Counted from the first letter of the stretch, positions 24,978 to 35,619 are shown. The stretch: 64,000 nucleotides of DNA from Liolophura sinensis (GCF_032854445.1 NC_088304.1:9557704-9621703); one strand, 5' to 3'. Notes: generated by a model not told the origin, from the letters alone. A program made the numbers and translations.

Positions 24978-25110
24978 TTAGGAAACCTGTACATTTCATC
25001 AAGTCTCTTAAGAAACCTGTACATTTCATCAAGTCTCTTAGGAAAGCTCTACATTTCATCAAGTCTCTTAGGAAACCTTTACATTTCTTCAAGTCTCTTA
25101 GGAAAACGCC
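24978..25110. repeat. 30-bp tandem repeat, 4.4 units
   Basis: TTAGGAAACCTGTACATTTC plus ATCAAGTCTC repeats at 24978, 25008, 25038 and 25068 with one to three changes per unit, then a partial unit. Confidence 0.97.
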
Positions 25111-25439
25111 AATATAGAATCATCGTGAGTTGAATTTGTCCAAGGGTAATAGACCACTCGGCCACCGTGGGCCCTGGATGAAATAAAATGGTTCATCTGC
25201 TGCGATTGGCTAGCGTCCAGGCCAGAAGTATTTGTGGATGAACCTGTTTCAATGAAAAAACGGTGATACCTATAGACATTTCCGGTCTGTCAAACAAGAT
25301 CACGCAACTTACTAATCATGAACAATATTGCTGCATATAGGTCAACCAGATTTTCCACACACTGGTTACAAATGTTCAATCTTTCAATTGTCATAATTGC
25401 TTTCATTGGAATGGAATAAAAGTAAGTAGAAGGGGTGGT

Positions 25440-25530
25440 GGGAAATCGGATGTGTTGGATCCGTCTATTATCACACTGTCATCGCCGCTCTGGTTTTGCT
25501 TTCCATGCTGTCGGTATTGTTATAATATAT
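25440..25530 (+). repeat. U unit, 3' part
   Basis: TATCACACTGTCATCGCCGC and TCTGGTTTTGCTTTCCATGC; the 5' half is missing. Confidence 0.75.
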
Positions 25531-26814
25531 TGGAAGACTACATCTATAAGGGTGGCTGAATAACCGTGCATGTCGTCTATCCGTGGTAGCCTAGATCCTA
25601 GCCACTAACAAATATATGGTACAGCGGCGATGATTGACAATTTGACGTTGATTGTGTAGAAAAAAACGCAAGAATAAAGACCACAAGTTGAGGGAAAAAA
25701 TATCAAATTTATAATAAACGTTAGTGACCATGCTCTGTATTCATCATTCTCTCTTTGTATAGCCCATTTACACAATCACATCGACTCATAGCTGTCACCT
25801 TGCGATTAAAAGAAAAAGAGCCTTGACGCGTTGACTGGTGACCACGAGATAACTTGAAGAGCCCTAGGTGCTCCCATTTGCCGTTTCCCTTCCTATTTGT
25901 GTACAGACATAAATCCTTCTGCGGAGGGTGAAATAAACAAAGATGGCCGCGAAGGTATTCCCTCTTAAAACATTGGATAGATAAGGACACCAACGACAGA
26001 ATCCTTCCAAAACTGTGTCATTTTCAACAAGGAGGATTAAGCATCAGTTGCGGTCACATTACAAAGCGTACAAAAATTAATTTCAAATGTCCTTTGAAAA
26101 ACATATTGTTCATAAGTTCATGTTTACAAGTAGCTCGTCACACCCTTTCAAGTTTAATTATTTTTCTTTCCATTGATAAAGAGGGTTCATTTTACCCCAT
26201 ATGGTTGATCGGTAAAGCATACCATACCGCAATGGTCCTCCTCCCGTATCCCCACTCGACCAGTTAAACTGGCAAATGACAGCACTTACCTTTTTTTGAG
26301 AACAGCTTAATGGATGTTACTGTAAAAGGAGTAAAAAAAATCAATGTGCATTAGCAAATAAGTCGATCGTTCTTGATCTTGATTGGTTACTGAGCCAGCC
26401 AACGACGTCGGACAGCTTATACGGGAAATATTAGCATTTTTAAGATTAGTTTCAGATGCATGGCTTTAGCGTGACCTTGTCGAAAATTCGTGCCAATGTT
26501 CTAATCACTGGTTCTCAACAGTCAGTGTTTCAATATAGTTCCAATCTTTGGTGACGACCAAGGTCTTAAAATAGCACTTTATCATCTCTAACCTCAAAGA
26601 GAGGAGTCTTTGTGTATTTTCCGCCTGTGATTAACACTCACCTGAGTCCATGTAAGTACCTGCCCACGGCCACATCTATGTATTCTGAGATCAGGAACCC
26701 TGATTGGTTATGATATGCATATCACCTGTAGGCAATGTGAAATATCAAGAACAAAATGAATCACATGTTATACCTCTATATAGCTACTGAAAATGTAGGT
26801 ATTTCAAACATGTC

Positions 26815-26915
26815 TTTTTACAAGAGGTCGGATTTCATCGGTAATTTTTGTGACCATGTGACTACAATCACACTGTTGCCACGGCTCTGATTCTACTCTC
26901 CATTTGTTTTATATT
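26815..26915 (+). repeat. U unit, 3' part
   Basis: TTACAAGAGGTCGGATTTCA and ATCACACTGTTGCCACGGCT, then CTACTCTCCAT. Confidence 0.75.
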
Positions 26916-26925
26916 TTTTCAAAAA

Positions 26926-27081
26926 TATTTATTTATTTAAGTATTTGATTGGTGTTTTACACCGTACTCAAGAATATTTCACTTATACGACGGCGGTCAG
27001 CATTATGGTGGGAGGAAATCGGGTAGGGCCCAGGGGAAACCCACGACCATCCGCGGGTTGCTGTCAGACATCCCACGTGCG
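26926..27081 (-). mobile_element. SINE (family 1), 3' two thirds
   Basis: (TTTA)n, GGTGTTTTACACCGTACTCA, ATACGACGGCGGTCAGCATT, AACCCACGACCATCCGCGGG and TTGCTGTCAGACATCCCACG. It lies 10 bp after a U unit. Confidence 0.92.
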
Positions 27082-27099
27082 TTATCCAAAAATAAGCTC

Positions 27100-28560
27100 C
27101 ACATACATATACCTTTTGTTTAATATCACGCACATGCCTTGTCAGTTTTGAATGAAACTATTGTTTACAATGTTATTTAATATCTTTTTTACTGTGAAAA
27201 GGCAGTTTTACATTGCCTTATACTCAAGTGTTTGTATAGATCGCCATGTAAATACGTCCATGTTCTATGCAAGGTATACAGTAATGTGGGTTTGCAAAGT
27301 TGTAACAAATACAGGACACTTGTGGGTACACAATTGCTTTGAGACATGAACATTATTAGTTTAAAAGTTGAACATCAATCGAATGCCTGGCTAGGTCTGT
27401 CACAATCTAAACTTCTAGTACCATTAAAAATAACTATCGCTCTCTCTCGTCTAACCTAACAAATGAATCTTCTTTGATTTTCTCCACATCCGATCGACTT
27501 CACACTTCTCGCAAGGGGGGAGGGGGGAAGGGGGTGCAAATTAGCTTTTGCCAAATTTCAAATTATGTATAATCAGAGATCTATCGCTTTTACGTGTATA
27601 CATTCCATGGCTATTGAATGAATACTATATAAGGCATTTGTGTAGCGTTTACACCGTGTGGCAGATGTTCGCCAGGTACATGTGTACCGCACCCGGCGAT
27701 TAGTGGTAGTTTACTCCCAACACCCAGGTTTTCTTCGCCCATAAACTTGGTCGCACGCATATAAGTTAGAAAAAGTAAGAAACATAGGATAGTATTCATG
27801 TTACAAGTCCTTTCGAGATGACTTTTCTTCCGCCGTTCTGACATACGTATTGAGCTCGTGGAATGTTGGAAATTTACCTCCACGCATAAAACTGACCGCC
27901 GTGGAGAATGTAAAATAAACACCAATCAAATAAATCAGCAAAAACTGAAAAACAACCCAAAATTTAACAACGGTTTGATACGATCCAAAACTCTCCAGAC
28001 AAGTTCACACGTAACCAGTAGTTTCCCAAAAGGATCGCCTGATCCCCACAAGTCAGATGATACTTTCAGTTTGGTTTTCCGTTTAGTACAAATTTTACCA
28101 CGGTTATACTGCCGCATTTTGACTATTGTGATTTTCTTTGGTCGAATTGCAGCGAATGCCTAAAGTACAGACCAAAGGAGTTGCAGGATAAAGCGGTAAG
28201 TTATAGGCCTACTCAAGGAATTAAGACAATCAAACTCAGGTTAAACTACATAAATCAATAAATTTTCTCAACATCGAAAACCGGATGTTCTTTAATTCTT
28301 CAACAGCGGAGATTTTTATACAAAATTAAGGTTAATCATCCGAATTTTTGCTATTATTTCAGAATAAGTTCTGAAATTTGTAAAGCGGGTGCATTGTGTT
28401 TTTTTAAACTTTATAATCATTGTAACACAGTATATAGTACAGGTATACGTCAGACATTCACTGAAAGGCAATAATTTTAGCTTTACTTGGAAAATGCAGA
28501 AAATTTGATTCCATTAGCTAAGATGGATTTCTTCCCCAAAAATAGCCTCCGGTATAGCCT
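27100..28560. other. No gene recognised; G-rich tract and SINE-tail remnant
   Basis: 27515-27534 is three G tracts (6, 6 and 5) separated by A and AA. 27895-27935 has AACACCAATCAAATAAATCA, a likely SINE-tail remnant. Open frames of about 100 codons show no recognisable domain. Confidence 0.6.
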
Positions 28561-28569
28561 TTATAACGA

Positions 28570-28810
28570 CACTAAATATAGTTGTTTTGGAAACAGATTA
28601 ACGTCGACTGGGAAGACTCTTTCTCGTTGATAAAAGGTAAAAGAGTGTCCGATATCCCCTTCAGAATTGAAATCCCCAGGAAATAAAGAAAGTTTAGACA
28701 ACGTCCCAAAGCTACTCTCGATGTTGAATGGTTTTTCGTATAGGCGTTCTTTACATCATGATTCCGTTTATCAGTTTCAATCCGGAAATCAGCCACGCCG
28801 ATAATGGCTC
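28570..28810 (-). repeat. Diverged segment shared with 11120-11330
   Basis: On the - strand: GCGTGGCTGATTTCCGGATT and GAAACTGATAAACGGAATCA, then GATATCGGACACTC and GAGAAAGAGTC. The frame reads VADFRIETDKRNHDVKNAYT. Confidence 0.65.
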
Positions 28811-28874
28811 CAGGACAAAAACATCTGAACCTGCTCTGATCCGCGCTCTAGATTTTTTCACTTTTACATATCCA

Positions 28875-29085
28875 GTTTATGGATGGACGGATCCTGGAAG
28901 CCCGAATAGGTAAGTGGACGGTGGTTTATCGGTGGACGTGCCTGGGGTGCAAGAATGGGTGGGTGAACGGTGCTTTAAGGGTGGACAGACCCCAGGTGCC
29001 CGAATAGGTGAGTGGATGGTGGTTTATGGATGGGCGGACCCAGGGTGCCCGGATGTGTGTGTTGACGGTGGTTTATGGGTGGTCG
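28875..29085. repeat. Degenerate tandem repeat of about 55-60 bp, about 4 units
   Basis: Each unit contains variants of GGTGGTTTATGGATGG and CCCGAATAGGT; GTGGTTTAT recurs near 28921, 29019 and 29069, with a diverged GTGCTTTAA at 28970. Confidence 0.88.
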
Positions 29086-29109
29086 ATACAGTGTTGTCCG
29101 AAGTAAACC

Positions 29110-30050
29110 ACCGCCCTATCTCAGGGCCCATATTTATCAAACAAACATCTTAAAATTTAGCTGCGATGTGAGACTGTGATTCATAGTAAGCAATGACCTG
29201 CATGCCATGCTGATTTATATTGTTTTGCAAACGATTATGAGAGTAAAACTGATGAACCCAAGTGACAGACTGGAAGTTACCCGGGTGGAATATTCTTTGA
29301 CGACAAATGTTTAGATGGAAAACAAAGTCACACTTTATGAATTTTCGTCAACAAATATTTAACATCATGTCTGTTAGGTTGAGGATATGTTTTTCGGTTA
29401 ATTAAGGCGACAGGGCTTTTATCCGACAGGGTTTTTGTTCGCCGGGTCTTTTGTCCTGGATTCGTTAATCAGTGACAGACTGAGGATAGCAGTGGGACGT
29501 TTTAAAAACAGAGGAAAGTCGGGACTGGTTAGCTTATAGCAGCAGGTTAACATATACAGAGGGACATTTACATAGAAAGATCTGAGAGAGGCGAAGTCAT
29601 AACTGTTTTAACAGAGCGTGGTTAAAACCTGTGGCAGCCAGTAAGAAAGTTTGCCACGGCTTCGAACACTTTGTTGTGTTTGTCTACGGGATTTAGAATC
29701 GTACCCATAGTAATTCCGTCATAAAACCAGCCACTTGTTGTGGTCTGCTTTAGCAGTATTAGTATTGAGTTTTTCCCAACTGAACCTGGAAACAATTAAT
29801 CCGGTAAAACCCTGAAACGATCTCACTGTATTTACAATCTTGTTTGATATCTGAGGAGAATTTCGATCCATGAAAAAACTGAAGGAGTGGGTAATATTGG
29901 CATTTGACAAGTTCCTTACAATTTCAGAAGGCCACAAACAGGGTTGCCGTGTATTCAAACTAAAGATATCTTACCAGGTCTCGCGATTTTCACACACTTC
30001 GCCTATCAATATCTGCATGAGGCCAATAAGCTAATCAATTGTGAGATTTT
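29110..30050. other. No recognised feature
   Basis: Ordinary AT-rich sequence. I found no frame, SINE or tandem repeat that I can support. Confidence 0.5.
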
Positions 30051-30089
30051 TTGGAAAATAATCATCTCTGGATGAAAATGACCAAATAA

Positions 30090-30220
30090 AAAAAACAGCT
30101 TCATGAAGTAATCAAATGATTATGAGAAAAATGAATTTCTGTGAGTGCCATTGTAGTCTAATATAAAGCAAGTAACGGCAGTTTACTATTTACCTAATTC
30201 TACTTAAATCGTGGCACTAA
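30090..30220 (+). repeat. Dispersed segment shared with 37330-37480
   Basis: GCTTCATGAAGTAATCAAAT, AAAATGAATTTCTGTGAG and TACCTAATTCTACTT occur in the same order and strand at both sites. Confidence 0.78.
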
Positions 30221-30234
30221 GGAACGTCCATGTT

Positions 30235-30362
30235 GTTACTGTATAAGTGTATGCATGAACAGTTGGAATAAAACTGTAAAAGAGGTAAATTAACTAGAGG
30301 CTATATTTCACCAGTTACGTGTGACCATCTGCCAAATATCATACTGTCGTCCTTGCTCTGGA
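30235..30362 (+). repeat. U unit, cut by the LINE end
   Basis: ATGCATGAACAGTTGGAATA, AGGCTATATTTCACCAGTTA and ATACTGTCGTCCTTGCTCTG; the expected TTTTACTCTCTAT is replaced by LINE sequence. Confidence 0.78.
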
Positions 30363-32105
30363 AACAACCCCCTAATATTTGGAAATATGCCTTACCCGGA
30401 TATCGGTCAGAGCAGATCAAAATGAAATGAAATTCAGTAGCATCACAAAACTTACAGTTGAGATTTTCAACAGAAGTTTTAAATGGTTTTGACCACCTAT
30501 CTACTTCGATTTGCAATGTACGCGATGACAATCTTAGTGTCGAGAGAGCAGTTCTAAATTTGGCAGTACCGATACATTCTAAATACGGCTATACTGAAAA
30601 AACTTGATCACAACTATTCCGATAGAGCCTAGCTCTAGGGGACTCTATGCTAAGCATGCTCTCCAGTTTTTAAGGAAAAGTGTCATTTAAACGTTGTTTT
30701 ACCAAAGAGTCATTAGAGTTTCCGACTGCTTGGTTTTACTATGTATAGTTCAATTCCAGACCATAAAGCAAGGCTCGTAATTGAGTCACCCAGGTCGAGT
30801 TTCTAGATTTCAACGACAAACTGAAGATGGTTATTTGCACATCTCTAATATATCTACATGTATCAGTGCCAAACTTGATTGTCTTCAGCCAATGCTTGTT
30901 AATAATAATATATCTTCAAACATCAAGAGTACTTCCAACAAGCTACATAAAATAGTTTTGATTTAACACGATTTAACACCCATCACGTGTTTACAGTATT
31001 GTAAGTGAACACGTTCGACAGCATCCGCTTTTTAAAAACCCCAAACTTCTTCTCCGTAGTTCAAAATTGGAACTACTAATAGCTCAAATCTAAGTTTACA
31101 GGATAAGTTGTTAAACTTGTGTAAATTTTTATTAAGCTGAAAAAATGCTGCTTTCCCCTGGCATGCTAAAATCTCCTGTGCGCCAATAAAGGAACTTCCA
31201 GATGTTAAGACAATCCCTAAACATGAGAATTTGCTGACCATTTCCAGTACATGTAGGTCATAGTAAAACTTCAATCCTTCAGATATGCGCCTGCCACAGC
31301 GAAATATCCTAACTTTAGATTTGGTTTCGTTTACCTTTAACTTCTATTTATTACAATAAGCGCTTGATATATTAAACCCTGTTTGAAGCCCGGAAGCGGA
31401 ATTTAAGAAAAGTACAATATTATCAGCCATACAACAGGCTGAACAAGTGCATCAGTGTTAATACAATGAGCAACAGATAAAATTCCTCTTCGAGGTCATT
31501 AACAAACACAGAAAAAAGAAAGCGATAGAAATTCGCCTTGTCTGACACCAGTCATACACTGAAATTCCGAATTCAAGTTGTTGCTGACTTACTCTAGACT
31601 TACACTGTTACATTAGACTTGACAGATTGATACATAGAGATAATAACAGTTTGCAATGTATCCCTAATTTCAACCGTCTGAACCCTAAATTTGTGCGTGC
31701 CACATAATCGAATGCTTTGGGAAAGGTCCATAAATGCACAGTACAGTTTACGGCTTTGATTTAAGGTATGTGACAATATACCGTGAAAAACAAAAATCTT
31801 ATCAACAGTAATTCTTTCACATCGAAAATACGCCTGTACCTCAATGTACATTCTGTATTCTTCATTCCAACTACGAAGCCGGTTGTTTAGTATTCTTTTG
31901 AAAAGCTTCCTTATATTACTTAGTAGAGTTACGTCCCTGTAATTGCTGAAACATTTCTGCTACCATCCTTATGTAAAGGGATAATATACCCTTCAGACCA
32001 TCGGTCAGAACAATATCCTGAATTGAGGATTCCGCTGAAACGTGTACATAAATCAGACAAATTCCATCGATTGGATTTCATTCAAGAGCTTTACAAAAAG
32101 CTAGT
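30362..32105 (-). pseudogene. Decayed non-LTR retrotransposon (LINE) reverse transcriptase, C-terminal half
   Basis: On the - strand the order is correct for a LINE RT, with frame breaks: NYRDVTLLSNIRKLFKRILN (near 31950-31890), QAYFRCERITVDKIFVFHG and KLYCAFMDLSQ (31851-31600), CCMADNIVLFLNSASGLQTG near 31430, GLKFYYDLHVLEMVSKFSCLG and LVVPILNYGEEVWGF (31274-31032), AVERVHLQYCKHVMGV near 31010, and the C-terminal CKFCDATEFHFILIC near 30460. The usual A-D-D of the palm reads A-D-N here. Stops and shifts are frequent, so it is inactive. It is most like LINEs of the jockey/CR1 group; the clade is uncertain. No endonuclease domain is visible. Confidence 0.92.
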
Positions 32106-32123
32106 GACGAATAAACTAAATCG

Positions 32124-32320
32124 GGGCCTCCGTGGCTCAGTCGGTTAAAGCGCTAGCGCAGCGTAATGACCCAGAAGTCTCTCACCAATGCGGTCGCTGT
32201 GAGTTCAAGTCCAGCGCATGCTGGCTTCCTCTCCGGCCGTACGTGAGAAGGTCTGCCAGCAACCTGCGGATGGTCGTGGGTTTCCTCCGGGCTCTGCCCG
32301 GTTTCCACCCACCATAATGC
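32124..32320 (+). mobile_element. SINE (family 1) 5' part, interrupted
   Basis: The best-preserved head in the window: GGGCCTCCGTGGCTCAGTCG (box A) and GTGAGTTCAAGTCCAGCGCA (box B), then GGCCGTACGTGAGAAGGTCT, CAACCTGCGGATGGTCGTGG and CCACCATAATGC. It stops mid-body; the missing TGGCCGCCGTCG and tail occur 360 bp later, after the inserted block. Confidence 0.95.
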
Positions 32321-32688
32321 TATCCCAAAAACCTCTGTCTTATATGGAAATAAAAAATATATGTTCAAGGTATCGTGCTAGTTACCTAATCTGTATTTAC
32401 TTGTTTATTCGAATTCTCTTGAATATGAAAGCAAAATAAGACTGCAATTCACCGTTTGTAGTTAAAATCATGAATTACTAATGGCATGCGGATAATTGCT
32501 CTTTGTGTTATAGAAATCCTTTATTTGCACAAGACTGGTTTCTTGTGTTGACAGCTATAGTTGAACTCTTAAAAAAATTGCATCCTTGTTTGTGTGCCTG
32601 AGACTAACTCCAGACACTCCATTTGAGCCTACATCGTCACCGGCCCAGGGCTCTGCCGGGTCTCCTCCCAACATAATGCTGGCCGCCG
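32321..32688 (+). repeat. Recent inverted copy of 22757-23124, inserted into a SINE
   Basis: Identical in inverted orientation over 368 bp. The left junction joins the SINE body (CATAATGC) to TATCCCAAAAACC; the right end runs through the homologous SINE body (CATAATGCTGGCCGCC) into the host SINE's tail. Confidence 0.95.
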
Positions 32689-32752
32689 TCGTATAAGTGA
32701 AATATTCTTGAGTACGGCGTAAAACACCAATCAAAAAAAAAAATCAAAAAAA
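32640..32752 (+). mobile_element. SINE (family 1) 3' part, including the copied body
   Basis: CGGCCCAGGGCTCTGCCGGG, CATAATGCTGGCCGCCGTCG, TGAAATATTCTTGAGTACGG and CGTAAAACACCAATC plus A-rich tail. Confidence 0.93.
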
Positions 32753-32774
32753 AATAAACTAAATCAATAAATAA

Positions 32775-33060
32775 AGTCAGGCGACACACCAGGGTAACTG
32801 AGGTGAAGGAGAGTGACGTGGAAATAGATAGGCAGGTCACAAACACCAGGGCCTAAGACGGTTTAATAACAGACCAATGGAATTACAGGTGGATCTTTAC
32901 AATGAACATGAATATTTATTATATTTGGTGATAGGTAAGTGTGAAAAGGGGAAAATAGAACTGACTGAGAAATCTCCCCGATAACATAGCTGATGTGAAT
33001 ATTACATGTAAGGAAGCTTGTCATATCTGATGTACAGGCTTATAGCAGCATATCAGACTG
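32775..33060 (+). repeat. C block, isolated copy
   Basis: AGGTAAGTGTGAAAAGGGGA, CTGACTGAGAAATCTCCCCG, TACATGTAAGGAAGCTTG and TCATATCTGATGTACAGGCT, as in the C blocks at 2470-2700 and 49090-49340. Confidence 0.82.
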
Positions 33061-33249
33061 GCGATCTTTGAAGGCGTTGTTAGAATAGAAGACAGCTTGG
33101 CGTCCTTTTGATACTCGGGCGCAAGCTGTTTTGCATGGTAGTAAGTCGGAAATGTCTTCAAAGCTAAAACATGATAATCAGTTTAAAGCAATACATGCTA
33201 TGAATGTGAGCCTCTGAGATTGTACAAAGCGTACTCGCTGGCATAGGCG

Positions 33250-34728
33250 TGGAAGCCGGATGCGGCCATGCTGTCTCTCCCGGTTTTGCCCCAAACCAGT
33301 AACAGCGACATTTGAACGATACACCGAGATTTAGTCGAGATTCAGTCGAGATTAGGGCGCCAACGGGACATTCTGACGAGACTGCAACGAAACTCCAACG
33401 ATATTCAGTCGAGAATGTCGTGCAAATCCCCCTCCCTCGTCTGAGTCTTGTGTTGTCGACTAAATCTCGCATCTTCGTTCAATTCTCGCGTCCTCGACCT
33501 AATCTCGCGATGTGCAGTGAGTTCCGACTTAATCTCGTCAGAGTGTCGCCTGTTTTCTTAATCTCGTCTGAATGTTGCGGTCTTCGAAAATGAGTAAAAT
33601 TATGGTCAAACTTAATTAATCATAAAGGTCCGCGATTGATAGACAACGCGATATTTGGACGAGATTTGGTCGACAACGCGACATTCAGACGACATTCAGG
33701 CGACAATCAGTGGAGAACGCGACATTTTAACAGAATCTCGTTCTGTCATTTGAATGACGTTCGAATCTCGACTAAATCTCACGTTCTCGGCTGAATGTCG
33801 TCTGAATCTCGCGTTGTCGCCTGATTCTCGCACTGTCGACGTCATCTCGCCTTCCGGTAAGCTTTCTCTGGTGCATTATGTGAGGTAATGACATGGCTGT
33901 TGCAAAGAATGCGGTGCCGATATCCCGATCTCTGTGTACTCTTGGTATGTTAATTAGTCCTGTGTCATGCCACTTCTCTGCAGTGAATTAACATACTTAG
34001 AGTGAAAGATTTTGACACCGGCACCGCATCGTTCGCAACAGCCATGTCATTACCTTCCACAATGCATCCCGGAGAGTTTACCGGAAGACGAAAGTTGGTC
34101 GACAGTGCGAGATTTAGGCGACAACGCGAGATTCATACGACATTCAGTCGACAACGCGAGATTTAGTCGAGATTCGAGCGCCATTCAAACGACAGAGCGG
34201 GATTTAGTACTGAATTGCGCGCAATTCGGATGACAGAGCTAGACTTAAAATGTCGCGTTCTTGACTGAATGTCGTCTGAATCTCGTCGGAATGTCGCGTT
34301 GTCGACCAAATCTCTTCCAAATGTCGATCAAATGTCGCCCTCGCTGGTAAATTAAGATTGGCCATAATGTTACTCATTTTACAGAGACCGCAACATTCAG
34401 ACGAGATTAAGAAAACAGGCGACACTCTGACGAGGTTAAGTCGGAACTCACAGCACATCGCGAGATTAGGTCGAGAATAGGACGAGAATTGAACGAGGAC
34501 GCGAGAATTGAACGAAGATGCGAGATTTAGTCGACAACACAAGAGTCAGACGAGGGAGGGAGATTTGCACGACATTCTCGACTGAATATCGTTGGAGTTT
34601 CGTTGCAATTTCGTCAGAATGCCCCGTTGGCGCCCTAATCTCGACTGAATCTCGACTAAATTTCGCAGTGTCGTTCAAATGTCGCTGTTACTGGTTTGGG
34701 GCAAACCGGGAGAGACAATCAGGCTTCC
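33250..34728. mobile_element. Foldback element: 1.48-kb near-palindrome made of short TCGA-type motifs
   Basis: The left half reads inward as GGAAGCCGGATG, GTCTCTCCCGG, CCCCAAACCAGTAACAGCGA, and so on to TGCGGTGCCG near 33920. The right half, reversed, gives GGAAGCCTGATT, GTCTCTCCCGG, CCCCAAACCAGTAACAGCGA to TGCGGTGCCG. The hinge near 33970 is a smaller inverted repeat (GTATGTTAATTA / GAATTAACATAC). The arms consist largely of reiterated GAGATTTAGTCGA- and GACATTCAGACGA-type phrases. Mirror-image open frames at 33312-33593 (+) and 34678-34466 (-) arise from this symmetry. No transposase is encoded. Confidence 0.95.
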
Positions 34729-34904
34729 ATACATAAGCGTACAACGCTCCTCTCTATAAGCTTCTGTAGGCACGTACTCGAATAGGGCTCTCTCTGGTTC
34801 GCCAACGAGTTTAATCAGCAGGATTGTCAGTTAACTGGCGAAGATTATATGATGGTTGCGGACTGGAATCCAAACCGTGGTGACCAGATGTCCTAGACTG
34901 TTCC

Positions 34905-35000
34905 AATTCAGAACATCCATAAGGGTTGTTGATTCGAGTCTATATACTGTTTTGAGGGTTTTGTTCCTTACCAATCTCGAGGGAAAAAGAGATACTAATA
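34905..35000 (+). repeat. Short dispersed repeat shared with 7585-7680
   Basis: TAAGGGTTGTTGATTCGAGT and CTCGAGGGAAAAAGAGATAC, same order and strand. Confidence 0.6.
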
Positions 35001-35079
35001 TTATTTGTGTTTTCTGACATCGTTGCCTAACTCATCACAGTGACTTCAGTGACCTCTGGGTTGTTCAAGACTTCTGAAG

Positions 35080-35370
35080 AAATTTTGCTAGAGGAGGCAG
35101 AGATGTAAAGTGAATGTAGAGAGCGGTGAATGCGCTGTGGGGAAGGAGACTGATCTTGAGGCTGGATTACGGGGATTGAAAGTGAATGGCAGGAAATTTA
35201 AACCGTGGCTGCGTTACACAGCGGGCTGGAATCCAGTGGGGCTGTTTGGGGTATCAAGACCAGAAGAAAATCCGAGTCTTTAGACATTACAGACAAAATA
35301 AGACGCAAGGCAAATTAATTTTTCTCAGTGTAACAGCCTTCGGTTGTTACAGATTTTAAATTAGACCGTT
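35080..35370 (+). repeat. Dispersed repeat shared with 52080-52300
   Basis: GGAGGCAGAGATG, GTGAATGGCAGGAAATTTAA, GTATCAAGACCAGAAG and ACATTACAGACAAAATAAGA. Confidence 0.75.
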
Positions 35371-35604
35371 TTCAGTTGCAGTTATCAGTAATCCATGGAT
35401 AAAGGCCAAAAATTTCACACATTGGCACCAAACAAGGTGGCCAAACTTCCCTGCTATTATTAAGCTGGTACATGTCTTATTTCGTGTATTGATATGATAG
35501 CCCTCGCAGATGGGTAGCTTTGTATGGGTTGTGCCCCCTTTAATAAACATACTTATTGTTAAGTGTGCTAACTGATATATTTCCAACAGTCATACAATAA
35601 CAGA

Positions 35605-35619
35605 CCCCCCCCCCCCCCC
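35605..35619 (+). repeat. Poly(C) run of 15
   Basis: An uninterrupted C15 followed by AGCCCC; length-unstable and sensitive to sequencing error. Confidence 0.98.

Larger units (their letters stand above)
22310..25300 (+). repeat. Tandem triplication, copy 3
   Basis: Anchors CAGTCATTGGTCGAATCTTC, TAGAAAAAGATACGTGGGTG (near 22530), TTTCTATAACAC (near 22930), TTTTTGGGATAAACAAATAT (near 23115), and GTGGCGTCAAAGCTG, CCAGATCGACAG and GCTGTATCCGACGTTTG (24275-24385). It is interrupted by SINEs at about 22695-22810 and 23690-24022. Confidence 0.85.

Noticed and set aside
24978-25110. CRISPR-like array
   Set aside because: Units are contiguous 30-bp tandem repeats without spacers, in animal DNA.
27515-27534. 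G-quadruplex in the G6-A-G6-AA-G5 tract
   Set aside because: Only three separated tracts; a four-tract fold needs tract splitting and there is no gene context to suggest a role.
32124-32200. Functional tRNA gene
   Set aside because: Box A and box B are present, but the acceptor and anticodon stems do not pair well and the same head occurs many times fused to a SINE body.
33312-34678. Matching 93- and 70-codon frames on opposite strands
   Set aside because: Mirror images produced by the palindromic foldback element; motif repeats explain the open frame and no known domain is seen.
33227-34742. AAGCGTAC at both sides of the foldback element as an 8-bp target duplication
   Set aside because: It lies 22 bp outside the left terminus but only about 6 bp outside the right one, so it does not abut matching ends; possibly chance.
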